This document shows, piece by piece, positions 10,103 to 18,444 of a stretch of 39,965 bases of DNA. How positions within the stretch are numbered: the stretch's first letter is position 1; each line of letters opens with the position of its first letter. The notes under the pieces were generated by a model, which saw only the letters and a list, made by a program, of their open reading frames with translations, had not been told where the DNA came from and did not search any database. Position numbers and translations under genes: made by a program. Origin of the DNA: Polyangiaceae bacterium. Its GTDB lineage: Bacteria; Myxococcota_A; Polyangia; Polyangiales; Polyangiaceae. The stretch spans positions 1 through 39,965 of the forward strand of contig JAICTZ010000055.1 in the NCBI GenBank assembly GCA_025936115.1, given 5' to 3'.

Positions 10103-10206
10103 CGTCACCTTTGTCGGCTAAGCCGCGAAAAAGCCCCCGAACCAAGGAGTATCGGAGGCGTCCCAGGGCTGTCAAGGCGCGCTCGGCCTACACCGTCCGC
10201 GCGCGC

Positions 10207-11088
10207 TCAGTAACTCACGCGATTGCGGCCGTTGTGTTTCGACTGATAGAGCAGCGCGTCCGTTCGCTCGTAGAGCTTCGCGGGTGGCTCGGCCGCCGCG
10301 GCTTCCGCGACGCCGAGGCTGATCGTCACCGGGATCTCTTTCTGCTCGACGACGAACTTGTGCGCTTCGATCGTGGTGCGCAGGCGCTCGGCCGTGTAGC
10401 GCGCGCCGTCGATGCCGATCGCGAGCAGCACGGCGAACTCCTCGCCGCCGACGCGCGCCAGTAGCGCTCCGCTCGGGAGACACGCGGTCGCAATGCGCGT
10501 GACCTCGCGCAGGACGGCGTCGCCCGCGGGATGCCCGAAGCCGTCGTTGATGCGCTTGAAGAAGTCGATGTCGAGGAGCACGAGCGAAAGCGCCGTGCCG
10601 AGCTGCCCGGCGCGCGCGACCTCGGCCGGAAACGCCTCGTCGAAGCGGCGCTTGTTGAACGCGCCCGTGAGCGCGTCGTGCGTCGCAAGCTCCATCACGC
10701 GCTCGAGGTAACCGATCTCGAGCGGGCTGCGTGTGTACTTGATGACGGTGCGGCCGATGCGGATCTGGTCGCCGTCGTTCAGCGCTTCGCTGCCGGTCAC
10801 ACGGCGGTCGTTCACGAACGTGCCGTTGGTGCTGCCCTCGTCACGCAAGGCGTGGCCGTCCTCGACCCGCACCACCGTTGCGTGATGGCGGCTCACGAGG
10901 TCGCTATTGATCCAGAGGCCGCTCTGTTCCGAGCGACCGATCGTCACCTCGTCGGCGAGCAGCTCCACGCGGCGGCCGAGCTCGGCGCCAGCAATCACGA
11001 CCAGACACGGGCGATCGGGCCCCCGCGGCACGATGGAGGCCATCGAGACTCGGGTGAGGCGCTCGGGGAAGAGCGTATCCGACCCCAT
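10207..11088 (-). CDS. FHA-GGDEF protein (probable diguanylate cyclase)
   Basis: A 293-residue soluble signalling protein. Residues about 28-118 are a forkhead-associated domain that binds phosphothreonine peptides, shown by VTIGRSEQ, the SDLVSRHHA motif and GSTNGTFVN. Residues about 128-290 are a GGDEF domain with THDALTGAFNKRRFDE, the metal-binding LLDIDFFKRIND and an intact active-site GGEEF (214-218), so it should make cyclic di-GMP. The usual RxxD inhibitory site five residues before GGEEF is not there, so product inhibition of that type is unlikely. FHA coupling suggests control by a Ser/Thr kinase. I chose ATG 11088, which has GGGGGAG just upstream; ATG 11103 is possible. A longer frame exists but would overlap dapA. 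Divergent from dapA. Confidence 0.9.
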   Translation of the reverse strand: MGSDTLFPERLTRVSMASIVPRGPDRPCLVVIAGAELGRRVELLADEVTIGRSEQSGLWINSDLVSRHHATVVRVEDGHALRDEGSTNGTFVNDRRVTGSEALNDGDQIRIGRTVIKYTRSPLEIGYLERVMELATHDALTGAFNKRRFDEAFPAEVARAGQLGTALSLVLLDIDFFKRINDGFGHPAGDAVLREVTRIATACLPSGALLARVGGEEFAVLLAIGIDGARYTAERLRTTIEAHKFVVEQKEIPVTISLGVAEAAAAEPPAKLYERTDALLYQSKHNGRNRVSY

Positions 11089-11145
11089 GGGCTCCCCCAA
11101 CATGGCCTTTGTCGCCCCCTGGGTCAATCGCGAGCCCTCTTTCGG

Positions 11146-11158
11146 CCCCGTCACGGGG
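11146..11158. promoter_or_regulatory. Perfect 6-1-6 palindrome between divergent promoters
   Basis: CCCCGTCACGGGG is a perfect inverted repeat with a one-base centre. It sits in the 108-base gap between the FHA-GGDEF gene (minus) and dapA (plus), about 40 bases upstream of the dapA start. The position suits an operator or a short hairpin in the 5' leader. In GC-rich DNA such a repeat can arise by chance, so this is only a candidate. Confidence 0.25.
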
Positions 11159-11196
11159 GCTCTCAACCTTGCGTATTGAGCCAGAAAGGGACATAC

Positions 11197-12108
11197 GTGC
11201 TCGTCCCAATGGCCGACCTCGATCTCAGCGGCACATTCACGGCGCTCGTGACGCCGCTCTCCGCCTCGGGCTCCGACATCGACTTCGCTTCCTACGAGAA
11301 GCTCCTCGCGCTCCAACTGTCGGGCCGAGTGAGTGGGCTCGTCCCGTGTGGCACCACGGGCGAGGCCCCCACGCTCTCCGTCGCCGAGCAGCGCGAGCTC
11401 ATCTCGCTCACCGTGCGCGCCGCCCGCGGCAAGGCGCGCGTCATCGTGGGAACCGGCAGCAACGACACGAAAAAGAGCATCGAAGCGACCAAGTCCGCCT
11501 TCGAGGCCGGCGCGGACGCCGCCATGTTGGCCATGCCCTATTACAACAAGCCCTCGCAGGAAGGGCTGCTCCGGCACGTGACGCTGATCGCCCAGGCCGC
11601 GCCCGGGCCGCTCGTCCTTTACAACATCCCGGGACGCAGCAGCGTCAATCTCGAGGTCGAGACCCTGCTCAGGATCCTGGATCTGTGTCCGAGCGTCGTC
11701 GGGCTCAAGGATGCTTCCGGCGGCGTTCTTTACTGCCAGGAGTTACTCGCGCGCGCCAAGGACCGCATCACGGTGCTCTCGGGCGACGATCCACTCACGC
11801 TGCCGCTCATGAGCGTCGGGGCGCGTGGCGTCATCAGCGTGACGAGCAACGTGCTGCCGCGCGCCGTCTCCGAAGTGGTCGAAGAAGCGCTCGCCGGACA
11901 CTACGACCGCGCCCGTGACAAACACGCCGCTCTGTTTCCGCTCCATCGCGAGCTCTTCAGCGAGCCGAGCCCGTCACCGATCAAGGCGGCGCTCGCGCAG
12001 CGCGGCGTCATCGCCTCGCCCGAGGTGCGACCTCCTCTCGTTGCCGCGAGCACGACTTGTACGCGCCGCGTCGCGGAGGCGCTCAGCGCGTTCGAGGGCC
12101 GCGCGTGA
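11197..12108 (+). CDS. dapA: 4-hydroxy-tetrahydrodipicolinate synthase
   Basis: Condenses pyruvate with aspartate semialdehyde, the first committed step to diaminopimelate and lysine. The TIM-barrel protein has the pyruvate-binding GTTGEAPTLS motif, the proton-relay tyrosine in LYNIPGRSS and the Schiff-base lysine in VVGLKDASGG (about residue 171 with this start). Length, about 300 residues, is standard. The start is undecided: GTG at 11197 has AGAAAGGG six bases upstream, whereas ATG at 11209 lies 18 bases from it; I prefer the GTG. The stop overlaps the start of dapB, so the two genes are translationally coupled. The C-terminal end is slightly more variable than usual but complete. Confidence 0.95.
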   Translation: MLVPMADLDLSGTFTALVTPLSASGSDIDFASYEKLLALQLSGRVSGLVPCGTTGEAPTLSVAEQRELISLTVRAARGKARVIVGTGSNDTKKSIEATKSAFEAGADAAMLAMPYYNKPSQEGLLRHVTLIAQAAPGPLVLYNIPGRSSVNLEVETLLRILDLCPSVVGLKDASGGVLYCQELLARAKDRITVLSGDDPLTLPLMSVGARGVISVTSNVLPRAVSEVVEEALAGHYDRARDKHAALFPLHRELFSEPSPSPIKAALAQRGVIASPEVRPPLVAASTTCTRRVAEALSAFEGRA

Positions 12109-12887
12109 AGCTTGCGATCCACGGCGTCACGGGTCGCATGGGGCTCTCGATCGTGCGCGCCGCGCAGGCGGCGGGGCACCAGATCGTCGGCGGAGCTTGC
12201 GCGCCGGGCGATGCGGCCGTCGGGCGGGACGTAGGTGAGCTCGCGGGGCTCGGATCGCTCGGTGTCGTCGTGTCGCCGGACGTGGCGTCGGCGCTCCTCG
12301 GTGCCGAGGTCGTCGTCGATTTTTCGACCGCGAGCGCCGTGCCCGGGCTCGTGAGCGTCGCGGCGCGTGCGGGCGTGGCAGTGATGTCTGGCACGACCGG
12401 GCTCGATACCGCGGGTGAGGCGGCGCTCGACCGCGCCGCCGGGTCCGTCCCGGTGCTGTGGGCGCCGAACACGAGCCTCGGCGTGCAGGTGCTCGCTGAG
12501 CTCGTGGAGCAAGCCGTGCGACGACTCGGCCAAGCCTTCGACGTCGAAATCCTCGAAGTGCATCATCGTCGAAAGATCGACGCGCCGAGCGGAACGGCGC
12601 TTCGCCTCGCGCGCGCGGCCAAGGCGGGTCGCGCGGGCCTCGAGGAAGTACACGCGCGCGACGGCAACGTGGGCGCGCGCAAAGAGAGCGAGCTCGGCGT
12701 CGTCGCGGTGCGCGGCGGTGACGTGGTCGGCGATCACACGGTGTTCCTGCTCGGCACGGGCGAGCGGCTCGAGCTCACGCACCGCGCCTCGAGTCGCGAG
12801 CTTTTCGCGCAAGGCGCGCTCGCCGCCGCGCGTTTCGTGTGCGGCAAGCCTCCGGGACGTTACGGATTCAAAGACGTCCTCGCGTAG
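12105..12887 (+). CDS. dapB: 4-hydroxy-tetrahydrodipicolinate reductase
   Basis: Reduces the dapA product with NAD(P)H to tetrahydrodipicolinate. The N-terminal Rossmann fold has AIHGVTGRMG (residues about 4-13), the VVVDFSTASA strand and the conserved GTTGLD loop. The catalytic signature EVHHRRKIDAPSGTAL starts near residue 151, with the two histidines and lysine all present. Length of 260 residues is normal. The GTG start at 12105 overlaps the dapA stop (GTGA), with GAGGG seven bases upstream inside dapA, so translation is coupled. It is convergent with the outer-membrane barrel gene, only one base separating the two stops. Confidence 0.95.
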   Translation: MKLAIHGVTGRMGLSIVRAAQAAGHQIVGGACAPGDAAVGRDVGELAGLGSLGVVVSPDVASALLGAEVVVDFSTASAVPGLVSVAARAGVAVMSGTTGLDTAGEAALDRAAGSVPVLWAPNTSLGVQVLAELVEQAVRRLGQAFDVEILEVHHRRKIDAPSGTALRLARAAKAGRAGLEEVHARDGNVGARKESELGVVAVRGGDVVGDHTVFLLGTGERLELTHRASSRELFAQGALAAARFVCGKPPGRYGFKDVLA

Positions 12888-12888
12888 C

Positions 12889-13671
12889 TCAGCTTGGACC
12901 GAACTTGGGCGTGACGCCGAGGAACAAGCCGGCGCGGTCGCCGCCCCTCACGAAGCCGTAAAAGCCGACGAGAGACAGATCGAGGCGTGAAGTTGCGTTC
13001 CAATCGAGGCCGAGCGTCGTGTGCACGTCGTGCGGATCGGGCCCGAAGGAGTAGCCCGCCCCAAGCTCGGCGAGCAGCGACCAACGGTTTTCGACGTCCA
13101 AATCGTAGTCGAGGTCGACCCCTCCCACGACCGCGAACGAACGCAGCGTCTCGGTGCGATCCGTGGGCTCGAGCACACTGCCGAGGTTCAGGATGAAGTG
13201 CCACGGCGGCGCCATGCGCGCCGCCAGCAGCACGGCTCCGAACCCGCTGCCGACCGAGTGAGGCGCAGTCGGGAGCCGGGGACCGAGTTGCGCGCCGAGC
13301 GCCCAGGCGCGCTCCGGGTCGGACGGCTCGACGTCGGCGTAGAAGCCGAGCTTGGTGCTGACCCAGAGGTTATCGCCCGCGAAGGTGAAGCGGCCCGACT
13401 GGCGATCGAGCGAGAGCGCGCCGTCGACGTCGAGCTCGACACGGGACGTGAGCCCGAAATCGAGCTCGAAATCGGGCACGAAGACGCGGAGATCCGGTTC
13501 GCCGTCGCGCTTGAGTACGCCGAATTGCAGGTCGAGCTCGAGCGTCAACGGGTCTTCCAGATCGAGATCGGTGGGTTCGAACGCCGGCACCCGATGACGC
13601 AAGCGCGCCTGCGCCGGCGCCGCAGCCAAGAGCGCGAACAGCACGATCGGGACGCGTTCGCGCAGGCGCAC
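12889..13671 (-). CDS. Outer-membrane beta-barrel-like protein
   Basis: A 260-residue exported protein with signal peptide (VPIVLFALLAAAPAQA) and a long series of alternating-polarity strands, for example LTLELDLQFGVLK, FELDFGLTSRVELDVDG, WVSTKLGFYADVEP, WSLLAELGAGYSFG and a final LDLSLVGFYGFVRGGDRAGLFLGVTPKF. The pattern is that of small transporter-like or phenol-pathway MetA-like outer-membrane barrels. It lies 24 bases downstream of the lipoprotein gene and behind the PAP2-like gene on the same strand, suggesting one operon for envelope proteins. No substrate can be inferred. The start ATG at 13671 directly precedes the signal peptide. Confidence 0.75.
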   Translation of the reverse strand: MRLRERVPIVLFALLAAAPAQARLRHRVPAFEPTDLDLEDPLTLELDLQFGVLKRDGEPDLRVFVPDFELDFGLTSRVELDVDGALSLDRQSGRFTFAGDNLWVSTKLGFYADVEPSDPERAWALGAQLGPRLPTAPHSVGSGFGAVLLAARMAPPWHFILNLGSVLEPTDRTETLRSFAVVGGVDLDYDLDVENRWSLLAELGAGYSFGPDPHDVHTTLGLDWNATSRLDLSLVGFYGFVRGGDRAGLFLGVTPKFGPS

Positions 13672-13695
13672 GCGCGCGAGCCTACTCGGCCCGCG

Positions 13696-14112
13696 CTAAT
13701 ACTTCACGACGTTCTGGCAACTCGCGGGCAAATCGCTCGCGTCGCTCACCGTATCGATGTCCTCGCAATCGGCGGCTTTGAGGTCCGCAATGCAGGTATC
13801 GACGGCACGCTCCGAGCTCGTCGCCTGTTTCGCGCAGGCGCGGCCGCAACACTGATCGACGCCGGGATTCACGCAGGTTTCGGGATCTTGCCCGTAACAT
13901 TCCTGCGTGCGCGCGCAAAACTCCGTGACGATGCGGGTGCACTGCCCCTCGACCGTCGAGTCAGTGGGCTCGCCCGCGTCGGCCCCTGCGCTGCCGTCGT
14001 TCGCATCGGGTCCGATTTGGATACAGCTCGACGAGCCCAGCGTCCCGAGGCAGATGCCGAAAGGCACCACGAACCAAGACCAACGCGGGGGCGTTACCAG
14101 ACGGCGAGCCAC
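13696..14112 (-). CDS. Small cysteine-rich lipoprotein
   Basis: A 138-residue lipoprotein of unknown function. The signal segment WFVVPFGICLGTLGSSSC ends at a lipobox-like cysteine; a short Asp/Gly/Ala linker (PDANDGSAGADAGEPTDST) leads to a domain with about ten cysteines (CTRIVTEFCARTQECYG, CCGRACAK, CIADLKAADC). The GTG at 14112 is the only start that gives a complete signal peptide; it lies inside the last codons of the upstream PAP2-like gene, overlapping it by 19 bases, which suggests translational coupling. The cysteine domain resembles those at 967-1368 and 9494-10102 in size and spacing, though the sequences are not closely alike. Confidence 0.78.
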   Translation of the reverse strand: MARRLVTPPRWSWFVVPFGICLGTLGSSSCIQIGPDANDGSAGADAGEPTDSTVEGQCTRIVTEFCARTQECYGQDPETCVNPGVDQCCGRACAKQATSSERAVDTCIADLKAADCEDIDTVSDASDLPASCQNVVKY

Positions 14113-14939
14113 GTCGCGAGCATACCTCCACTCAGCGGAATGGCGACGAGCGTCCCATGCTCGAGGCCCACGCGCGGCGCGTCGCCGCTGCGAGCGAAAC
14201 TCTGCCCGACGCTCGACCCGATCGCCTCGCCGAGGAGCGCACCTGACAGAATGTCGGACGCCCAATGCCGATCGCCAAGCCACATGCCCGCGGCGACGCC
14301 CGCGGCAAGCGGATAGCCCAAAAACCTCGGCCAGCCGAGCTGGTCTTCGGCAGCGCGGAAGGCGGCGGCGGCCGCGAACATCGAGAGCGTGTGCCCGCTC
14401 GGCCAAGCGCCGATCAGTTGGAAGGGGTGAAACGTGTAGGCATCCTCGGGATGGGCCAGCCGATCGGGCGCGTTCGGATCGCGTCCGCCGTTCGGCCACT
14501 GCCTCCCGACGCTCCCCTTGAGGACGCCCGTGAGGATGAATCCGCCCGCCATACTCTGAAGAATGGCCGACAACGGCCGCTCGACCTCACAAGCGCCGAG
14601 CGCGGCGCTCACGCCGAAGGCGACGAGGGCACTGCCGGCAAGGACGTAGGGCGTGAAATAGCTCACCGGTTCGAGTCGATACCGGCCGCCGAGCTCCTCT
14701 TGAGCGACGAGTCGCAGCTGATGGTCGACGCCGGTCGGCGCCATCGCCATCAACGGCAGCGGTGAAAGCGCCGCGAGCGTGGCCGGTAACGGCTCGGTGA
14801 AATGCGTGAGCGAAGCGCCGACCCGATTCCACGGCGCCAGACGCTGGCACTCGCCTTCCGCGTGCGCGGGACGCGTGAGTCCGAGCCATAGGAACGCGAC
14901 GAGTGCGCCGAGGTTTAGCGGAGTCACCGAGGAATGCAT
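14094..14939 (-). CDS. PAP2-superfamily membrane protein with altered catalytic motifs
   Basis: A 281-residue multi-pass protein of the type-2 phosphatidic acid phosphatase fold. A signal peptide (NLGALVAFLWLGLTRPAHA) and several hydrophobic segments are visible. The three phosphatase motifs can be located: LKGSVGRQWP (motif 1), PSGHTLS (motif 2, intact with its histidine) and MWLGDRHWASD (motif 3, histidine and aspartate kept). In motif 1 the arginine of the usual R-P pair is tryptophan, and in motif 3 the arginine six residues before the histidine is methionine. Those arginines normally bind phosphate, so activity may be lost or altered. The ATG at 14939 precedes the signal peptide; the frame extends further but without such features. 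First gene of the probable 14.9-12.9 kb operon. Confidence 0.85.
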   Translation of the reverse strand: MHSSVTPLNLGALVAFLWLGLTRPAHAEGECQRLAPWNRVGASLTHFTEPLPATLAALSPLPLMAMAPTGVDHQLRLVAQEELGGRYRLEPVSYFTPYVLAGSALVAFGVSAALGACEVERPLSAILQSMAGGFILTGVLKGSVGRQWPNGGRDPNAPDRLAHPEDAYTFHPFQLIGAWPSGHTLSMFAAAAAFRAAEDQLGWPRFLGYPLAAGVAAGMWLGDRHWASDILSGALLGEAIGSSVGQSFARSGDAPRVGLEHGTLVAIPLSGGMLATWLAVW

Positions 14940-15189
14940 CAAACCTGGACCGTCTCGTCGCGAGACGCCGATCGAAACGTTCGAGATGGCCCTTAACTCG
15001 TACTTCGGGTGCCCGTCTAGGAGGGCGGGGGACGTTCCCATACACGCAACGCCCCCCGGGGGTTGTTCTCAGGACAAGACAATCATGCTCAAAGCCAGAC
15101 GGCCCACTCTCGGCCCGTTCGCCCGACGCTCCGCACCTCCGAGCTTCGGTCCGGAGCACGCGCTCGGCGATCCAGCTCGTCGCGAGAGC

Positions 15190-16935
15190 ATGATCGCCCC
15201 GCTCGGGAGCACCCCGTCCTCGTGGCCGGCGTCCCTCCCCCGAGTCACCGTCTCCCAGGCGCTCGTGAACGCGCTCGTCGGGCTCGGCGTCGAGCACGCG
15301 TTCGGCGTGTTCGGCGGCGGGATCGCGCCGTTCTGCCAAGCCGTCTCGCACAGCCCCATCCGGTTGATTCATTGTCGGCACGAAGCGAGCGCCGGCTTCG
15401 CGGCCATCGAGTCTTCGCTCGCGACGGGCCGTCCCGCGCTCGTCATCGCCACGACGGGTCCGGGCATCACGAACCTATACACCGCGATGGTGGCGGCCCG
15501 CGGCGAAGGCGCGAAGGTGCTCTTCGTCTCGGGCTCGACCGTCGCCGCGCACCGCGGTCGCAGTGCGTTTCAAGAGACGGGCGGCGCGTTCTCGGCGCTT
15601 TCGCCGATGTTCGCCGCGGGGGGAACGTTCCACCACGCGGGTGTGATCGAGGATCCGGCCGAGCTCGACAGTCTCCTCTCGCGCCTCGCGAGCGGCTTTT
15701 CGCGCCCGCAGGGCTTCGTCGCGCACATCGGACTGCCGCTCGCCCTGCAGGCGGCGCGGCGCGCGCCGTCACGCGCGTCCGTCACGACTTCGCCGCCGCC
15801 GGTTTGCGACAGCTTGCTCGTCGCCGAATGCGCCGAGCTGCTCGCCCACGAGGACTTCGTGATCTGGGCGGGCCACGGCGCGCGTCACGCGGCGGAGGAA
15901 GTGCGCGCGCTCGCCGAACGCACGGGCGCACACGTCATGTGCACGCCGCGCGGCAAGGGCATCTTGCCCGAACGCCATCCGCTCTACCTCGGCGTCACTG
16001 GTCTCGGCGGACACGCGGCCGTGAGCGAGTACATGAGCCGGGCCCGTCCCGCGCGCGTGCTCGTGCTCGGCAGCCGACTCGGTGAAATGTCCTCGTTTTG
16101 GGCGCCGGAGCTCGCGCCCGCGGGTGGCTTCGTCCACGTCGATCTCGACAGCGAGGCGTTCGGTACGGCGTACCCGGAGGTGCCGACGCTCGCCGTGCAG
16201 GCGGAGATTCGTGGGTTCTTGCGCGATCTCCTGGTGGCGCTCCCACCGCGCGTCGCTAACGACGCCGTCCGCAGCGAAGACGCCGTGCCCGAAGCAGCGC
16301 TCGAGCCGCGCGACCACGCCGCCGTGCGCCCGAGCTACCTGATGCAGGCCATTCAACGCAAGATCGTCGAGGGCAGCTCGGCGATCGTGATGACGGAGGC
16401 GGGTAACTCGTTCTCGCTCGGCAGCCATCACCTGCGCTTCCCCGACGCGCGGCGCTATCGTGTGAGCACGGGCTTCGGCTCGATGGGCCAGGCTGCCGCC
16501 GGCGTGCTCGGCGCAGCCATGGCGCGCGGCAACAAGGCGTTCGCCATCGTCGGCGACGGCGCCATGCTGATGCTGAACGAGATCAACACCGCGGCCAACT
16601 ACGGCATCGGCGCCGTGTGGATCGTCCTCAACGACGCGCGCTACGGCATGATCGAGCAAGGCATGCAGTCCGTGGGTTGGGAGCCCTTCGAAACGGATTT
16701 CCCGCGCACGGACTTCGTTGCCGTGGCCCGCGCCATGGGCGGTGACGGCATCCGCGTGGATCGCGAAGCGGAGGTCGCCGCGGCGCTCGAGGCCGGCCTC
16801 GCATCGCTCGGCCCCTTCGTCATCGACGTGATCATCGATCCGACGGAGGTTGCGCCGAGCGTCCAGCGCAACAAGAGCCTGGCGCGGCAAGGCCTCAGCG
16901 GCGCACCAGGCCCCTTCGGGGACGTTGGACGCTAG
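15190..16935 (+). CDS. ScyA-like thiamine-diphosphate-dependent enzyme
   Basis: A 581-residue enzyme of the acetolactate synthase superfamily. The N-terminal Pyr domain has FGVFGGGIAPF and the activating glutamate in HCRHEASAGFAA (E65); GRPALVIATTGPGITN follows, then FVSGSTVAAHRGRSAFQETG. The PP domain has GDGAMLMLNEINTAANYGIG ending in the metal-binding Asn-Asp of IVLND. The combination of ARGEGAKVLFVSGST, AGGTFHHAG and GFVAHIGLPLALQ resembles ScyA, which couples aromatic keto acids in cyanobacterial scytonemin synthesis, more than biosynthetic IlvB. No ilvN, ilvC or other scytonemin gene is adjacent. ATG 15190 is chosen because codon use becomes typical there; ATG 15085 has a better AGGA site and would add 35 residues. 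The substrate is unproven. Confidence 0.82.
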   Translation: MIAPLGSTPSSWPASLPRVTVSQALVNALVGLGVEHAFGVFGGGIAPFCQAVSHSPIRLIHCRHEASAGFAAIESSLATGRPALVIATTGPGITNLYTAMVAARGEGAKVLFVSGSTVAAHRGRSAFQETGGAFSALSPMFAAGGTFHHAGVIEDPAELDSLLSRLASGFSRPQGFVAHIGLPLALQAARRAPSRASVTTSPPPVCDSLLVAECAELLAHEDFVIWAGHGARHAAEEVRALAERTGAHVMCTPRGKGILPERHPLYLGVTGLGGHAAVSEYMSRARPARVLVLGSRLGEMSSFWAPELAPAGGFVHVDLDSEAFGTAYPEVPTLAVQAEIRGFLRDLLVALPPRVANDAVRSEDAVPEAALEPRDHAAVRPSYLMQAIQRKIVEGSSAIVMTEAGNSFSLGSHHLRFPDARRYRVSTGFGSMGQAAAGVLGAAMARGNKAFAIVGDGAMLMLNEINTAANYGIGAVWIVLNDARYGMIEQGMQSVGWEPFETDFPRTDFVAVARAMGGDGIRVDREAEVAAALEAGLASLGPFVIDVIIDPTEVAPSVQRNKSLARQGLSGAPGPFGDVGR

Positions 16936-17398
16936 CGGCCGGCTTGCTGGCCTGGCCCCCATTTTCGGGGACGCACTCACGCTTCCTCATGCAATTACCC
17001 CAAGACCCCAGACATTCTGGGCACAAACTGGCGCCGCGTGAATTCGACGCCACCTTACGGCTCCCCGTGGCAGCAAAAACACCCCCCAATCCCCCCGCGC
17101 CGACGACCACTGGCAACTCCGCCGACGCAGCTCCCGAGCACGCGCCCTCGCCGTTCAACCGACATTTTCAAGCGCCGCGCCGCCCCAAAGCGGCGCGCGA
17201 GCCGAGCGGCCGCGTGCTGCCCCCTGCTCCCGCTTGGATGGCCAAGCCGCTGAAGCCGCCGCGCGCTCCATCGCGCGACTAGCTCGCGCTACGGAGCGCC
17301 GACCGGCTCGCGAGGTGAGCGAGCCGCTGGGCTCGTACTTGCCGTGCGGTTCGCTGCTCGTGCGAGCTCGACCGTGGCCGTAGAGTTCGTGTCCGTCG
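16936..17398. other. Gene-free gap with C-rich strand bias
   Basis: About 460 bases between the ScyA-like gene and the convergent aldo/keto reductase gene. Around 17060-17240 the plus strand is strongly C-rich over G (runs such as CCCCCC and CCCCCCG) with occasional A-runs, unlike flanking coding DNA. An open frame from 16944 to 17282 would give a proline-rich peptide with no recognisable domain. A CCCC-ATTTTC-GGGG hairpin at about 16967-16980 could end transcription of the upstream gene. Nothing else is identified; a degraded or repetitive sequence is possible. Confidence 0.4.
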
Positions 17399-18379
17399 CT
17401 AGCGATCGATCTGTGCCATCTGCGCCGCAAAGTAGCGCGGCCCCGTCGGCGGCATCAGCTCGTCGAGCTCCTTCTGTGCGGCGTGCGTGAGCTCGACGTC
17501 GGCCGCCGCCAGGTTCTCTTCCAAATACGTGCGCCGCTTCGTGCCCGGAATCGGCACGATGTCGTCTCCACGCGCCAGCAGCCATGCGAGCGCGACTTGG
17601 CTCGGCGTCGCGCCGACCGTCTCGGCGATCTCACGCACGCGCGCGGCGATGCGCATGTTCGCGTCGAACGCCTCGCCCTGCAAGCGTGGGTCGCCCGTAC
17701 GCCGGTAGTCGCCTTCGGGATATTCGTCGGCGCGCTTGGCGGTGCCCGTGAGAAAACCGCGCCCGAGCGGGGAAAACGGCACCAAGCCGATGCCGAGCTC
17801 GCGCAGCAGCGGGATGATCTCGCCCTCGAGATTGCGCTCCCACAGCGAATATTCGCTTTGGAGCGCCGTGATCGGGTGGACGCGGTGCGCGCGCCGAATG
17901 GTGTCGGCTCCCGCTTCCGAGAGGCCCAAGTAGCGTACCTTGCCGGCTTTCACGAGCTCGGCCATCGCGCCCACCGTGTCTTCGATCGGCACCTGCTTGT
18001 CGACGCGGTGTTGGTAGAGCAAATCGATGTGATCGGTGCGCAGGCGACGGAGCGAGCCTTCGACTGCTTTGCGCACGCTGTCGGGACGGCTGTCGGTGCC
18101 GCTCATCTTGCCGTTGTCGAAACGGAAGCCGAACTTCGTGGCGATGATCGCGCCGTGGCGCCTGCCTTCGAGCGCGCGGCCGACGAGCTCCTCGTTCTTG
18201 AAGGGGCCGTAGATCTCCGCGGTATCGAAGAACGTGACACCGAGCTCGAGCGCGCGGTGGATGGTCACGATGGATTCGGCGTCGTCCGGCGTGCCGTACG
18301 CATGGCTCATTCCCATGCAACCGAGTCCGAGCGCGGAAACCTCCAGTCCTTGTCGTCCGAGTTTGCGGGTGTAGAGCAT
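17399..18379 (-). CDS. Aldo/keto reductase
   Basis: A 326-residue NADP(H)-dependent aldo/keto reductase with a TIM-barrel fold; it would reduce aldehydes or ketones in the cytoplasm. The catalytic tetrad is intact: Asp52 and Tyr57 in FFDTAEIYG, Lys82 in IIATKFGF and His124 in LLYQHRVD. The C-terminal NADP-binding features PFSPLGRGFLTG and VPIPGTKRRTYLEEN are those of the AKR11/13-like group (YajO/IolS/plant auxin-induced-like). The ATG at 18379 opens with the typical MLYTRKLGRQGLEVSALGLG. The gene is monocistronic here and its upstream side faces the remnant at 18445. Substrate is unknown. Confidence 0.93.
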   Translation of the reverse strand: MLYTRKLGRQGLEVSALGLGCMGMSHAYGTPDDAESIVTIHRALELGVTFFDTAEIYGPFKNEELVGRALEGRRHGAIIATKFGFRFDNGKMSGTDSRPDSVRKAVEGSLRRLRTDHIDLLYQHRVDKQVPIEDTVGAMAELVKAGKVRYLGLSEAGADTIRRAHRVHPITALQSEYSLWERNLEGEIIPLLRELGIGLVPFSPLGRGFLTGTAKRADEYPEGDYRRTGDPRLQGEAFDANMRIAARVREIAETVGATPSQVALAWLLARGDDIVPIPGTKRRTYLEENLAAADVELTHAAQKELDELMPPTGPRYFAAQMAQIDR

Positions 18380-18444
18380 CGTTTGCCTCTGTTCGTGCCT
18401 TAGCGGCGGTTCTTGGTGGGGCCCAGGCGCCTACGCCCGAGCGC

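Noticed and set aside
10531..11196. Upstream extension of the dapA frame
   Set aside because: It lies opposite the FHA-GGDEF gene and DapA homologs start near 11200; a ribosome-binding site supports a start at 11197.
15042..15084. GC-rich hairpins upstream of the ScyA-like gene as a riboswitch
   Set aside because: No conserved riboswitch core such as a TPP-element could be seen; only simple C/G runs.
16944..17282. Proline-rich open frame after the ScyA-like gene
   Set aside because: TTG start, no domain, odd base skew; treated as non-coding gap.
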